In this document: piece after piece, positions 35,820 to 44,989 of the stretch
Position numbering within the stretch: the first letter of the stretch is position 1
How the letters are laid out: each line of letters starts with the position of its first letter
Assembly (NCBI RefSeq): GCF_036227105.1
Contig: NZ_CP109434.1
Coordinates: 5,241,001-5,305,000, forward strand
Source of the DNA: Amycolatopsis sp. NBC_01488
GTDB lineage: Bacteria > Actinomycetota > Actinomycetes > Mycobacteriales > Pseudonocardiaceae
DNA length: 64,000 nt
Direction of reading: 5' to 3'
The notes under the pieces: generated by a model
The model's input: the letters and a program-made list of their open reading frames with translations, nothing else
Database searches by the model: none
Told to the model about the DNA's origin: nothing
Position numbers and translations under genes: made by a program

Positions 35820-37046
35820 TTACGGGAGCAGGGCTTCCAGCGCGTCGGCGGCCGCGGGCGCACCACCGGCCTGCTCGATCTCCTTGGCCATCAGCGCGAG
35901 CCGGGCGGTCAGCGAGTCGTCTACCGCCAGGGACTCGACCGCGGCGTAGATCGCCTCGCCGCTCGCCTCGGCGACCGGGATGTGCCGGCCGAGACCCAGC
36001 TGCGCGACGCGGTGGGCGTTGGCCAGGGTCTCGCCGCTGTGGGAGACCGCCACGACCGGGACCTCGTAGCGCAGCGCCTCCAGCACGCTGCCCATCCCCG
36101 CCTGGCACACCAGCGCCGTCGCGTGCTTCAGCACCGACGGGTGCGGCATCCAGTTGTGCGCCTCGACGTTCGGCGGCAGCTCGCCGAGCGCGGCCAGGTC
36201 GGCGCCGCGGCCCAGCGTCAGCACCACGTGCCACGGCTTGCCGCGGAAGGCCTCGATGCAGCCGATGAAGAACCCGAGGTCCTTGCTCATCGACGTGCCC
36301 AGCGAGATCAGCACCACCGGCAGGCCGTCGCCGGGCGGGGACCAGCGGCCTTCGAGGGCCGCGCAGTCCGCGGTCGGCCCGACGAACAGGTACCGCGGAC
36401 CGAACGTCTCGCTCCCGTAGTGGAACGCCTGGGGGATGTAGACCAGACGCGGCTCGTCGCCGGCCGCCGAAAGGCTGTCCGTCGCCAGCCGCGGGTCGAG
36501 CCCGTGCCGCGTGAGCAGCGCCGCGACACCCGCGCCGAACTCTTCGCCGAACCGCGCGAGGCGCGGGTCCTGGTGGTCGAAGCCGGTGGCGGCCGGGTGG
36601 TCGTCGGGCGGCTGGGGTGCGCCGGGGATCTCGTCGTCGTCGTTCTCGATGAAGACGGGACAGCTTTCGACGAGCGGGAGGTCCCAGGCGCGCGCCAGCA
36701 CGCGGGCGGCGTTGCCGCTGATGGTGTCGTGGACGACGAGGTCGGGCCGGTCGCCGGACAGCCGTTCGAGTGCCGTTTCCAGCGGCGCGAAGCCTTCGCG
36801 CATGAGGTCGATGATCATCGTCACGGCGTCGTCGGCGCTGTCGACCTTGGTGACCGCCGCGGGGAAGTCCGAGTGGTAGGGCAGCACCTCGGCCGCGCTG
36901 TCGCGCAGCAGGCCCGCGAACTGCTCGGCGACGACGAACGTGACCCGGTGGCCCCGCTCGGCGAGTGCGGCGGCCGGGCCCAGCATCGGGTTGATGTGCC
37001 CGACGCCCGGAAAGCTGAAGAAGACGATGTGCCGGCCCTGGGTCAT
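35820..37046 (-). CDS. Macrolide-type glycosyltransferase (OleD/MGT-like)
   Basis: 408 residues from the ATG at 37046 (MTQGRHIVFFSFPGVGHINPML); an in-frame GTG at 37088 would extend it across the putative operator spacer. GT-B fold: His in GVGHINP, VLISLGTS, and donor motif VCQAGMGSVLEALRYEVPVV. The segment DVHDTISGNAARVLARAW-like (VVHDTISGNAARVLA) is typical of the subfamily. It is the third OleD-like enzyme in 10 kb; three diverged paralogues point to several sugars or to separate biosynthetic and resistance roles. Stops just after the shared palindrome flank. Confidence 0.9.
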   Translation of the reverse strand: MTQGRHIVFFSFPGVGHINPMLGPAAALAERGHRVTFVVAEQFAGLLRDSAAEVLPYHSDFPAAVTKVDSADDAVTMIIDLMREGFAPLETALERLSGDRPDLVVHDTISGNAARVLARAWDLPLVESCPVFIENDDDEIPGAPQPPDDHPAATGFDHQDPRLARFGEEFGAGVAALLTRHGLDPRLATDSLSAAGDEPRLVYIPQAFHYGSETFGPRYLFVGPTADCAALEGRWSPPGDGLPVVLISLGTSMSKDLGFFIGCIEAFRGKPWHVVLTLGRGADLAALGELPPNVEAHNWMPHPSVLKHATALVCQAGMGSVLEALRYEVPVVAVSHSGETLANAHRVAQLGLGRHIPVAEASGEAIYAAVESLAVDDSLTARLALMAKEIEQAGGAPAAADALEALLP

Positions 37047-37097
37047 GGCTGGAGTATCGCGAGAAACCCCAGTACAGCGCCCTTTCACGGACCAAGT

Positions 37098-37113
37098 CTA
37101 GGGGAATCGCTAC
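37098..37113 (-). promoter_or_regulatory. Putative PAS-LuxR (PimM-type) operator 3
   Basis: CTAGGGGAATCGCTAC on the plus strand matches 13 of 16 positions of the recalled PimM consensus. It lies 52-67 bp upstream of the glycosyltransferase ATG at 37046, similar to operator 2 relative to its gene. On the minus strand it is followed at 2 nt by TTGGTC. Confidence 0.5.
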
Positions 37114-37151
37114 CCTCACTTTCCGTCCTCAAACTTCACTTCCGAGTGACT

Positions 37152-37190
37152 ACGAAGGTTGCGGCCGCGCGCGGCTTGATCGACTTTCGT
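37152..37190. promoter_or_regulatory. Inverted repeat ACGAAGGTTG...CGACTTTCGT upstream of the GT39 gene
   Basis: Arms at 37152-37161 and 37181-37190. The same architecture, with arm spacing different by one base, lies at 42065-42104 upstream of the histidine kinase gene. It is 60 bp before the GT39 start, so it could be an operator for that gene. The regulator is unknown; the local kinase/response-regulator pair is an obvious candidate. Confidence 0.45.
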
Positions 37191-37250
37191 TGCTCGGGAT
37201 GAGGACTCCCGGCCGCAGAAACGCGAGGTCCGCCCGGGTCTACTGGGGGT

Positions 37251-38729
37251 ATGACCCTTACCAGTGGAACCACCGACAGCCGGCCGGGCCGCACGCGCCC
37301 GGCGTTCGCGCGGACCCCGGTTCTCCTGATCGCGGGAGTCGCCGGCGCGCTGCTCCTCGTCGCCAGCCGGAACTACGGGTTCTCCTTCGACGAGGCCTAC
37401 TTCGTGGTGGCCGGCCGCGACCACCCCGCGTGGGGCTACTTCGACCAGCCGCCGCTGGTGCCGTTCCTGGCCGCCGGGCTGGACCACCTGTTCCCCGGCT
37501 CGCTGGTGGCCCTGCGGCTGCCCGCCACGCTGGCCGCGGTCGGCGGGATCGTGCTGACCGCGCTGATCGCCCGCGAGCTGGGCGGCCGCCGGGTCGCGCA
37601 GACCGTCGCCGCCGCGGCGTACGCGATGTCCGGCGCCACGCTGATCGCCCACTACCTCGCGACCTACTCGATCGACCCGTTCTGCTGGTCGCTCATCGTC
37701 TGGCTGGTGGTTCGGTGGACCCGGGTGCGCGACGACCGGCTGCTGTTCGCCGCCGGGCTCGTCACGGCCGTGTCGCTGCAGACGAAGTTCCTGGTGCCCG
37801 CGCTGTGGGTGGCGCTCGCCGTCGCGTCGCTGGTCTTCGGCCCGCGTGACCTGGTGCGGCGTCCGCTGCTGTGGGCCGGCGCGCTGGTCGCGACGCTGAC
37901 GACCGTGCCGACGCTGGTCTGGCAGGCCGCCCACGGCTGGCCGTACACCCGGATGTCCGAGGTCGTCGCGGCCGAGTTCCCCGGCACCGGCGCGTTCCTG
38001 CTCGAGGTGCTGTCCGGGCCCGGCCTGGTGATCGGCGTGCCGCTCGCGCTGTTCGGCTTCGGGCGCCTGCTCGCCGCCCGCGCCCTGCGGCCGTACCGCT
38101 TCCTCGGCCTCGCGTTCCTGCTGCTGATCGTGGCCTACCTGCTGACGTCCGGCCGTTCGTACTACGTCTACAGCCTGTACGCGCTCCTGTTCGCGGCCGG
38201 TGCGGTGGGCCTGCAGGACGTCAAGTGGCCCACGGCCGCGAAGGTGCTCGGCTGGGTGCTCGTCGCCGCGTCGGTCCTGCAGGCGCTCGTCGCGCTGCCG
38301 ATCTACCCGAAGTCCTGGGCCGAGCGCATCCCCGACGTGCCGCTGCTGCCGCTGACGGCGAAGGTCTTCGTGCAGTCCGACGGCCAGCTCGGCCAGCTCT
38401 CCGACGCCGTCGTGCAGGTCTACCGGTCGCTGCCGCCCGAACAGCGCGCCCACACGGCGATCATGACCGACAGCTACGCGTTCGCCGCCGACCTCGAGCT
38501 CTTCGGCAGCGAACGCGGACTGCCGGGCGTCTACAGCGCGCACCGCGGGTACTTCTACTTCGGGCACCCGGACGAGAGCGTCGACAGCGTCCTGTTCGTC
38601 GGCGACGCGAGCCCGGTGGTGGCCGGGGCCTTCGCCCGCCACCAGGACGTGGTGCCGCAGCTGATGACCGTCTTCAGTGGACGGACCACCGCGTGGGACG
38701 CGTTGTGGCCGAGGCTGCGCACGCAGTAG
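37251..38729 (+). CDS. Membrane glycosyltransferase, GT39/ArnT-like (polyprenyl-phosphate sugar donor)
   Basis: 492 residues with about 9-11 hydrophobic segments between residues 25 and 350 and a soluble C-terminal domain. The first loop has SFDEAYFVVAGRDHPAWGYFDQPP, the acidic DE and DQPP region typical of the dolichyl-phosphate-mannose/ArnT-type superfamily. Such enzymes take sugars from polyprenyl-phosphate carriers and act on the outer face of the membrane. In this cluster it could add an outer sugar after export, as proposed for membrane transferases of some antibiotic clusters, or it may belong to cell-envelope metabolism. Ends 1 bp from the convergent rmlB stop. Confidence 0.85.
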   Translation: MTLTSGTTDSRPGRTRPAFARTPVLLIAGVAGALLLVASRNYGFSFDEAYFVVAGRDHPAWGYFDQPPLVPFLAAGLDHLFPGSLVALRLPATLAAVGGIVLTALIARELGGRRVAQTVAAAAYAMSGATLIAHYLATYSIDPFCWSLIVWLVVRWTRVRDDRLLFAAGLVTAVSLQTKFLVPALWVALAVASLVFGPRDLVRRPLLWAGALVATLTTVPTLVWQAAHGWPYTRMSEVVAAEFPGTGAFLLEVLSGPGLVIGVPLALFGFGRLLAARALRPYRFLGLAFLLLIVAYLLTSGRSYYVYSLYALLFAAGAVGLQDVKWPTAAKVLGWVLVAASVLQALVALPIYPKSWAERIPDVPLLPLTAKVFVQSDGQLGQLSDAVVQVYRSLPPEQRAHTAIMTDSYAFAADLELFGSERGLPGVYSAHRGYFYFGHPDESVDSVLFVGDASPVVAGAFARHQDVVPQLMTVFSGRTTAWDALWPRLRTQ

Positions 38730-38730
38730 C

Positions 38731-39702
38731 TCAGCCCTTGAGCGGCTCCCACCAGTCGCGGTTGTTCTTGTACCAGTCGACGGTGTCGCGCAGGCCGGTG
38801 TCGATGCCGACCCGCGGGGCGTAGCCCAGCTCGGTGGCGATCTTCGTGATGTCCACCGAGTAGCGGCGGTCGTGGCCCTTGCGGTCCTCGACGGGCCGGA
38901 TCGCGGTGTGGTCCCGGCCGGTGATTTCGAGCAGCCGCTCGGTGAGTTCGCGGTTGGTCAGCTCGGTGCCGCCGCCGATGTTGTAGACCTCGCCCGCGCG
39001 GCCGGTTTCGGCCACCAGCTGGATGCCGCGGCAGTGGTCGTCGACGTGCAGCCAGTCGCGGACGTTGAGGCCGTCGCCGTAGAGCGGTACCTGGAGCCCG
39101 TCGACCAGGTTGGTGACGAACAGCGGAATGACCTTCTCGGGGTACTGGTAGGGCCCGTAGTTGTTGGAGCAGCGCGTGATCGAAGCGTCGAGCCCGTGGG
39201 TGCTGAAGAACGCGCGGACCAGCAGGTCGGACGACGCCTTGGACGCCGAGTACGGCGAGTTGGGGGCGATCGGGTGGTCCTCGGGCCAAGAGCCCTCGTC
39301 GATGGAGCCGTAGACCTCGTCGGTGGAGACGTGCACGAACTTGCCGACCTCGCGCTCCAGCGCGGCCTGCAGCAGCGTCTGGGTGCCGAGCACGTTGGTG
39401 CGGACGAACTCCGCCGACCCGGCGATCGACCGGTCCACATGGGACTCGGCGGCGAAGTGCACGACGAGGTCGGTGCCGGTCAGCTCCCGCTCGACGACCT
39501 CGGGGTCGCAGATGTCGCCGACGACGATCCGCAGGCGCTCGTCCCCGGCGACCGGCGCCAGGTTCGCGCGGTTGCCCGCGTAGGTGAACTTGTCGAGCAC
39601 GACCAGCTCGTCGGGCTCGAAACCGGTGTAGTGGCCGGAAAGCACGTTGCGGACGTAGGCCGAGCCGATGAAACCGGCGCCGCCGGTGACCACCATGCGC
39701 AT
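38731..39702 (-). CDS. rmlB: dTDP-glucose 4,6-dehydratase
   Basis: 323 residues from the ATG at 39702 with GGAGGATCC upstream. Extended SDR: NAD motif TGGAGFIGS, FAAESHVDRS, catalytic HVSTDEVYGS with YSASK, and the RCSNNYGPYQYPEKVIP block, diagnostic for RmlB. Converts dTDP-glucose to dTDP-4-keto-6-deoxyglucose, the common precursor of deoxysugars. 19 bp downstream of rmlA in the same operon. Its product is the expected substrate of the DesI-like aminotransferase at 26001-27185. In this genus another rml copy usually serves the cell wall, but that cannot be seen here. Confidence 0.97.
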   Translation of the reverse strand: MRMVVTGGAGFIGSAYVRNVLSGHYTGFEPDELVVLDKFTYAGNRANLAPVAGDERLRIVVGDICDPEVVERELTGTDLVVHFAAESHVDRSIAGSAEFVRTNVLGTQTLLQAALEREVGKFVHVSTDEVYGSIDEGSWPEDHPIAPNSPYSASKASSDLLVRAFFSTHGLDASITRCSNNYGPYQYPEKVIPLFVTNLVDGLQVPLYGDGLNVRDWLHVDDHCRGIQLVAETGRAGEVYNIGGGTELTNRELTERLLEITGRDHTAIRPVEDRKGHDRRYSVDITKIATELGYAPRVGIDTGLRDTVDWYKNNRDWWEPLKG

Positions 39703-39721
39703 GGGAAGGATCCTCCGGGGT

Positions 39722-40609
39722 TCAGACCGCGGTGAGCGGCCGCGCGCGGCGCGCGAAGTCCATGACGTACTCGCCGTAGCCCGAGCTGCCGATCCGCTCG
39801 CCCAGCGCGTAGCACCGGTCGGCATCGATGAAGCCCATGCGCAGCGCGATCTCTTCGAGGCAGGCGATCTGCACGCCCTGGCGCGCTTCCATCGTCTGCA
39901 CGTACTGCCCGGCGTCCAGCAGCGACTTGTGCGTGCCGGTGTCGAGCCAGGCGAAGCCGCGGCCGAGGTCCACGCAGCTCGCGCGGCCCCGGTCGAGGTA
40001 GACGTTGTTGACGTCGGTGATCTCCAGCTCGCCCCGCGCGGACGGCTTCAGCCCCTTGGCGATCTCGACGACGTCGTTGTCGTAGAAGTACAGGCCGGTG
40101 AGCGCCAGGTTCGACTTCGGGTCGGCCGGCTTCTCCTCGATGGAGACCAGGTTCCCGTCGGCGTCGATCTCGCCGATGCCGTGGCGGTGCGGGTCGGAGA
40201 CCTCGTAGCCGAACAGGACGCAGCCCTTGAGGTCGTGCGTCGCGGCGCGCAGCACGTCCGAGAAACCCTGCCCGTGGAAGATGTTGTCGCCGAGGATGAG
40301 GGCGGACGTGTCGTCGCCGACGTGCTCCTCGCCGATGATGAAGGCCTCCGCGAGGCCGTTCGGGTGGGCCTGCTCGGCGTAGCTGAGCTGCAGGCCGAGC
40401 TCGGCGCCGTCGCCGAGCAGCCGCTTGAACGCGGGCAGGTCGTGCGGGGTCGAGATGAGCAGGATCTCGGTGATGCCGGCGAGCATCAGGACCGACAGCG
40501 GGTAGTAGATCATCGGCTTGTTGTAGACCGGGACGAGCTGCTTCGAGACGCCGAGCGTGACCGGGTGCAGCCGGGAGCCACTGCCGCCGGCCAGGATGAT
40601 GCCTTTCAT
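39722..40609 (-). CDS. rmlA: Glucose-1-phosphate thymidylyltransferase
   Basis: 295 residues starting MKGIILAGGSGSRLHPVTLG, the nucleotide-binding signature of the family. Further motifs: PVYNKPMIYYPLSVLMLAGI, ILGDNIFHG, EEKP, GFAWLDTGTHKSLLDA. Makes dTDP-glucose from dTTP and glucose 1-phosphate. First gene of the rmlAB operon; a typical full-length short RmlA. Supplies activated sugar to the cluster glycosyltransferases. Confidence 0.97.
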   Translation of the reverse strand: MKGIILAGGSGSRLHPVTLGVSKQLVPVYNKPMIYYPLSVLMLAGITEILLISTPHDLPAFKRLLGDGAELGLQLSYAEQAHPNGLAEAFIIGEEHVGDDTSALILGDNIFHGQGFSDVLRAATHDLKGCVLFGYEVSDPHRHGIGEIDADGNLVSIEEKPADPKSNLALTGLYFYDNDVVEIAKGLKPSARGELEITDVNNVYLDRGRASCVDLGRGFAWLDTGTHKSLLDAGQYVQTMEARQGVQIACLEEIALRMGFIDADRCYALGERIGSSGYGEYVMDFARRARPLTAV

Positions 40610-40699
40610 GGGAGCCCCACGTTCTCGGTCGGTAAGGGTCGTGACCGGGCCGACCCTAAGTCCGGGACTAGTAGGAGAATCTCCAGTCCTGGCCCGGAG

Positions 40700-42007
40700 T
40701 CAGCGCGGCGCCGGGTGCTTCTGCCGGTTCTCCGTCGTTGGCACGTACGCCGGCAGGTCCGCGGCGATCCGGAACCCGCCCTCGGGCGTGGCACCCGCCT
40801 CCAGCGTGCCGCCGACCAGCTCGACGCGGTGGCGCAGGCTCGACAGCCCCAGCCCGGAACCGCTGCCGGCCAGCACCTCGTCCGGCGGGCGCCGGGGCGG
40901 GGCGTTGACGACGCGGATGCCGACGCCGTCCGGCCGGTAGCGCAGCTCGACGCGGATCTCGGCGCCCGCCGCGTGCTTGCGGGCGTTCGTCAGCGCCTCC
41001 TGCACGATCCGGTGGACCGTGCGCGCGATCGTCGGGGACATCCGGGAGCGCTCGCCCTCGACGTCCAGCTCCACCGGGATGCCGGCCGCGACCGACTCGG
41101 CGACGAGCGTGGCGGGGTCGGGGGCCTGCTGCTCGGGCGTGCCCGCCGAGCCGTGGCGCGGGCTCGGGCCCGCCATCCGCTCGGAGATGTCGGCCGACGT
41201 CGTGTTCAGCACCCCGACCAGGTCGCGCAGCTCGTCGAGCGCCATCGCGCCGCGGGCGCGGATCTCCTCGGCCGCCTTGCGGACGTCGGGTTCCTTCGAG
41301 CTGATGCCGAGCGCCCCGGCGTGCAGCACCATCAGGCTGAGCCCGTGGGTGAGGACGTCGTGCATCTCCGCGGCGAGCCGGCGGCGCTCCTCGAACCGGG
41401 CCTGCTCGGCCAGCAGGTGCGTCTCGCGCTCGGCCCGCTCGGCGCGGTCGCGCAGTTCCTGCAGCAGCTGCTTGCGCGCGTCCAGGTACAGCACGACCGC
41501 CGACGGGCCGATCGTGCTGAGCAGGCCGACCGGGGTGATCGTCCAGCTGGGCGCCCACGGCTCGCTGCCGATGATGGCGAAGGCACCGATGAGGGGGAAC
41601 GCGACGCGCGGGTTCTCCAGCCGGACCAGGAAGATCACGATGACCGACGTGACGCGGGGCAGGATCAGCGGGCTGGCCGGGTCCTCCGGGGAGAGCAGGC
41701 CGGGGGCGAGCCCGTCGGCCAGCACCGTCGCGAACGCGACGGCCAGTGCGATGCCGGCGACCGTCTTGGGGAAGCGCCGCAGCCCGAGCACCGAGACGTC
41801 GACCACCAGCTGCAGGACGAGGTCCGCGCGCGGGCCCGCCCAGCCGGTGGTGGGGTGGCTGTTGAGGCAGATCACCACGTCGAGCGCGCCGAAGATCACC
41901 GCCAGGCTGAGCAGCGTCGCCAGTTCGTGCTTGGGCCCCATCCGCGCGCCCGGATGCTCACGCAGCGTGGTTCGAGTACCTGGAGTGACGTCCGACACGG
42001 GCTCCAC
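40700..42007 (-). CDS. Sensor histidine kinase, NarL/DesK-type (HisKA_3)
   Basis: 435 residues from a GTG; a second in-frame GTG five codons in is possible. About five hydrophobic segments lie between residues 28 and 175, then a coiled-coil (ARKQLLQELRDRAERAERE), the dimerisation box with phospho-acceptor His in EMHDVLTHGL (near 216), and a HATPase domain (VQEALTNARKH, GSGLGLSSLRHRVELVGG). Such kinases normally sit next to a NarL-type response regulator. Here none is adjacent; the nearest is at 50508-51155, beyond three LuxR genes. The gene reads away from an inverted repeat at 42065-42104 that may be autoregulatory. Confidence 0.93.
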   Translation of the reverse strand: MEPVSDVTPGTRTTLREHPGARMGPKHELATLLSLAVIFGALDVVICLNSHPTTGWAGPRADLVLQLVVDVSVLGLRRFPKTVAGIALAVAFATVLADGLAPGLLSPEDPASPLILPRVTSVIVIFLVRLENPRVAFPLIGAFAIIGSEPWAPSWTITPVGLLSTIGPSAVVLYLDARKQLLQELRDRAERAERETHLLAEQARFEERRRLAAEMHDVLTHGLSLMVLHAGALGISSKEPDVRKAAEEIRARGAMALDELRDLVGVLNTTSADISERMAGPSPRHGSAGTPEQQAPDPATLVAESVAAGIPVELDVEGERSRMSPTIARTVHRIVQEALTNARKHAAGAEIRVELRYRPDGVGIRVVNAPPRRPPDEVLAGSGSGLGLSSLRHRVELVGGTLEAGATPEGGFRIAADLPAYVPTTENRQKHPAPR

Positions 42008-42064
42008 GGTAGCTCCCGGGCCCCGGTCGAGGAGGCGGACCGGGACTTCCGGGCCGGACTAGCG

Positions 42065-42104
42065 ACGAAAGTTGCCCGCCGGTGGGTGGACCGACAACTT
42101 TCGT
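42065..42104. promoter_or_regulatory. Inverted repeat ACGAAAGTTG...CAACTTTCGT upstream of the kinase gene
   Basis: Perfect 10-bp arms at 42065-42074 and 42095-42104, separated by 20 bp, centred about 77 bp upstream of the kinase start. A similar repeat is found at 37152-37190. Probably a response-regulator binding site. Confidence 0.55.
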
Positions 42105-42414
42105 TGGTTGCCCGTCACCCCGTCGGCCCATGGGCACCAACGGGCACCTCAAGTCTTGGTTAAATGTCCAGTTTCGGGCGCTCGGTAATGCTACAAGTAT
42201 GTCACCCGTCCGGGTGGTGGTGTTCGCTGACAGCGTCCGTCGCGCCTGGTACGGTCACTCGATAGTGGAGGAAGTGGCGCAGATCGGGCATCGACGGTGG
42301 TTTCCCTCCCGGCGGCGGTGTCAATAGCGTTCGAACGGTCAGGTCCTTCGGCGGCTCTGGGGGCTGCGGGAAAGGCTCGGTTTTGCCGAGTTTGCAGGAA
42401 AGGTCGATGGCGGC
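42105..42414. other. Intergenic region upstream of the LAL regulator array
   Basis: 310 bp with no gene I trust. The stretch 42155-42200 (TTGGTTAAATG, GGTAATGCTACAAGTATG) is AT-rich for this genome and is the likely promoter zone of the LAL genes. An inverted repeat GTCGGCCCATGGGC and a GGAAAGG ribosome site (about 42398) before the ATG at 42415 are visible. No -10/-35 pair is certain. Confidence 0.4.
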
Positions 42415-44989
42415 ATGTCGGATCCCACTCCGAATCCGGTCTTCGCCGGGGATTCGGGCACGTTGTCCCGGTGTGCGGTACTGGCGTGGACGGAGTCCGC
42501 GCAGGCCGTGCTGGTGGACGGGGCGCCCGGTGGCGGTGCCCGAGCCCTGCTCGCGGGCTTCGAAGCGTCGGAAACCGGCCGGTCCGCGAATATTATTCGC
42601 CTTTCCGGACGGGCTGCCGGCGAGCCCTCCGAGTTCCACGCGCTCACCGAACTGTTCGCGGGCCACGCCGATCCGGCCGGTGCCATTGCGCGAACGCTGG
42701 AACTGCCCGCGGAAGACGGTTCCGCGGTGCACCGGAAATTCCGCACGCTGCGTTCGCTGCTGCTTTCCGGGCCATTGCGGAAAACGAATTCCGTCATCTT
42801 CGTCGAAGACGCTCATCGGTGCGACGAAATGTCGGTGCGGTTCTTCGACTTCCTCCTGCGGTGCGGCCGCGGAGAGCGGTTTCTGCTCGTCCTCTGCCGC
42901 CGCCCCGGTGAGCCCGGTCCCGGCGCGTGGGCACTGGGGCAGATCGGCGCGCAGGACCGCTGCCACCGCTGGGAAGTCGCCGCGGCCAGCCCGGTCGACG
43001 CGCTGGCCGGCCTGTCCGCGCAGGCACGGACCGTGGCCACCGCCGTCGCCGTGCTCGACGAACAGAACGTGACGAGGGTGGCGGCTTTGTGCGGGCTGCC
43101 CGCGCGGCCGGTGCGGATGGCGCTCGAGGAAATTCGCCGGGCGAATCTGTTCGCCGGAAGCGTGCTCGACCGCTCGGTCCGATCCCGCCTGCTCGCGGAA
43201 ACACCGGCCGAAGAACTCGCTCACCTGCATTTGCGCGCGGCCCGGGTGCTCAACGACGACGCCCGGCCCGCCGCCGAAGTCGCCCCGCACCTCGGCGCGC
43301 TGCCGCGGCTCGACGAGCGCTGGATGATCGACCTCGCGCTCGAAGCCGCGGCCGCCGCGGAGCACCGGGGCGACCCGGCGACCGCGGTCGCCCACCTCGC
43401 CCGCGCGGCCGCCGCCGAACCGGCGCGGCTCGACGTCCGGCTGGCGCTGGCCGCGGCCCGGCTCGGGCTCGACCCGGAAGCCGCGATGACGGAGCTGCGC
43501 ACGGCCGCCGGCCACGTCCGCGACCCGCGCGACCACTGCGCCGTCGCCGTGCTGTTCGCGCTCGCGGCCACCGCGGCGGAGGCCGCGGGCCGTCGGCAGG
43601 CGCCGCTCGGCGGCCGGATCGACCGGCTGGCCGCTCGGCTCGGCACCGATTCGCCCGCGGTGCCCGTGGCGGCCCTCGCCGCCGCGGCCACGACCCGGGA
43701 GGCCGCGCGCGGCCTCCTGCGGGAACGGGCCGCGACCGCCCCCGCGCGGCCGCGGCCCGGCACCCCGGCGCCCGGGACCTCGCGGACCGGGCGGCCGCCT
43801 CGCCCTGGCGGGCCGCGGCAGGGAGGTCGCGGCGGCCTGCGCCCGGGCCGTGGTCCGGCTGCCCGTGGCGGCCGCGGGCAGCGACGACCTGCTCGCCGCC
43901 GCGCGGACCCTGCGGCTGGTCGACGACGCGCCGAACGCCCTGCGGGCACTCGACCGCGCTGTCGCCGAGGCCGCGGTGCGCGGCGACCGGCCGGGGCTCG
44001 GCCGGGCGCTGGCCGCCCGCTACTGCGCGCTGCGGGAGAGCGGCGACCGCGACGGCGCGCTCGCCGACGTCCGGGTCGCGGCGCTGGCGACCGCGGGACA
44101 GCGCCCCGGGATCGAGGTCCGGACGGCGCTGTCGATCGCCCTGCGCGACGACGACGAGCCGGCCGCTGCCGAGCGTCTCCTGCGCGGGGTCCGCCCCGGC
44201 GAGCTGGACGGCGCGCCGTCCGAGCGGCACCTCTGGCTGCTCGCCCTGGCGCGGGCGCGTGCGGCGCGCGGCGACGTCGACGGCGCGCTGGAGCTGCTGC
44301 TCGAATCCGGCCGGCGCCAAGGAGAAGCCGGCCTCGGCAATCCGGTGTTCGCGCCGTGGTGGTTCACCGCCACCCTGCTGCTCGCCGGGAACGGCCGGCC
44401 CGGGGAAGCGGCCGTGCTCGCCGAGCGCGGGCAGGAGCTCGCCGAGGGCTGGCCGACACCGACCGCGCGCGGCCTGGTGCTGGTCGGCCGCGGCGTGGTC
44501 ACGTCGGGGACACGGGCGGTGGAGCTGCTGGCCGAGGCGGTCCGGGTCCTGGCGAACTCGCCCTGCCGGGTGGAGTACGCGCGGGCGGAATACCTGCTGG
44601 GCAAGGCGTTGACGGGTGCGGGCGACCGCAAGGCCGCGCGCCAGCACCTGCGCCAGGCCGCGATGCTGTCGGCCTGCTCGGGCTGGCGCTCGATCGGCGC
44701 GCTCGCGCGGGAACTGCTCGAAGAGTCGGGCGGCCGGCTGCGGAAACCACGTGCCGACGTGCTGACGCTGCGCGAACGCGAAGTCGCCGACCTGGTCGCC
44801 CGCGGGGCGAGCAACCGCGACGTCGCGGGCACCCTGTTCGTCTCGCCGAGGACCGTCGAGCTGCACCTGACCAACGTCTACCGGAAGCTGGCCGTGGACA
44901 GCCGCGCCGAGCTGGCCGCGGCGCTGCGGGCGAGCGCGGGCTCGCCGGTCCCCGGGGCACCGAAGAGGACGCATGGGCTCGCCGGGTGA
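42415..44989 (+). pseudogene. LAL-type LuxR regulator, frameshifted
   Basis: The N-terminal two-thirds reads in one frame from ATG 42415 (MSDPTPNPVFAGDSG) to about 43735 (TTREAARGLLRERAATA). The C-terminal third reads in another frame from about 43795 (GRLALAGRGREVAAACARAVV) to the stop at 44989, and ends with a good LuxR HTH (LTLREREVADLVARGASNRD, then VSPRTVELHLTNVYRKL). Between them the third frame looks best for a short stretch (ARHPGARDLADRAA), so two one-base losses are the simplest explanation. They lie in C/G runs, so a sequencing error is possible. The Walker A site is already degenerate (GAPGGGARA, no Lys); Walker B is VIFVEDAH. Overlaps the next gene by 17 bp. Confidence 0.75.

Noticed and set aside
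37152..37190. Inverted repeat as a transcription terminator
   Set aside because: It lies upstream of both flanking divergent genes, has a long interior and imperfect arms, and matches the repeat upstream of the kinase, so an operator role fits better.
37116..38642. 508-codon minus-strand open frame opposite the GT39 gene
   Set aside because: Low-complexity Arg/Gly/Gln-rich product and no ribosome site; the plus-strand membrane protein is well supported.
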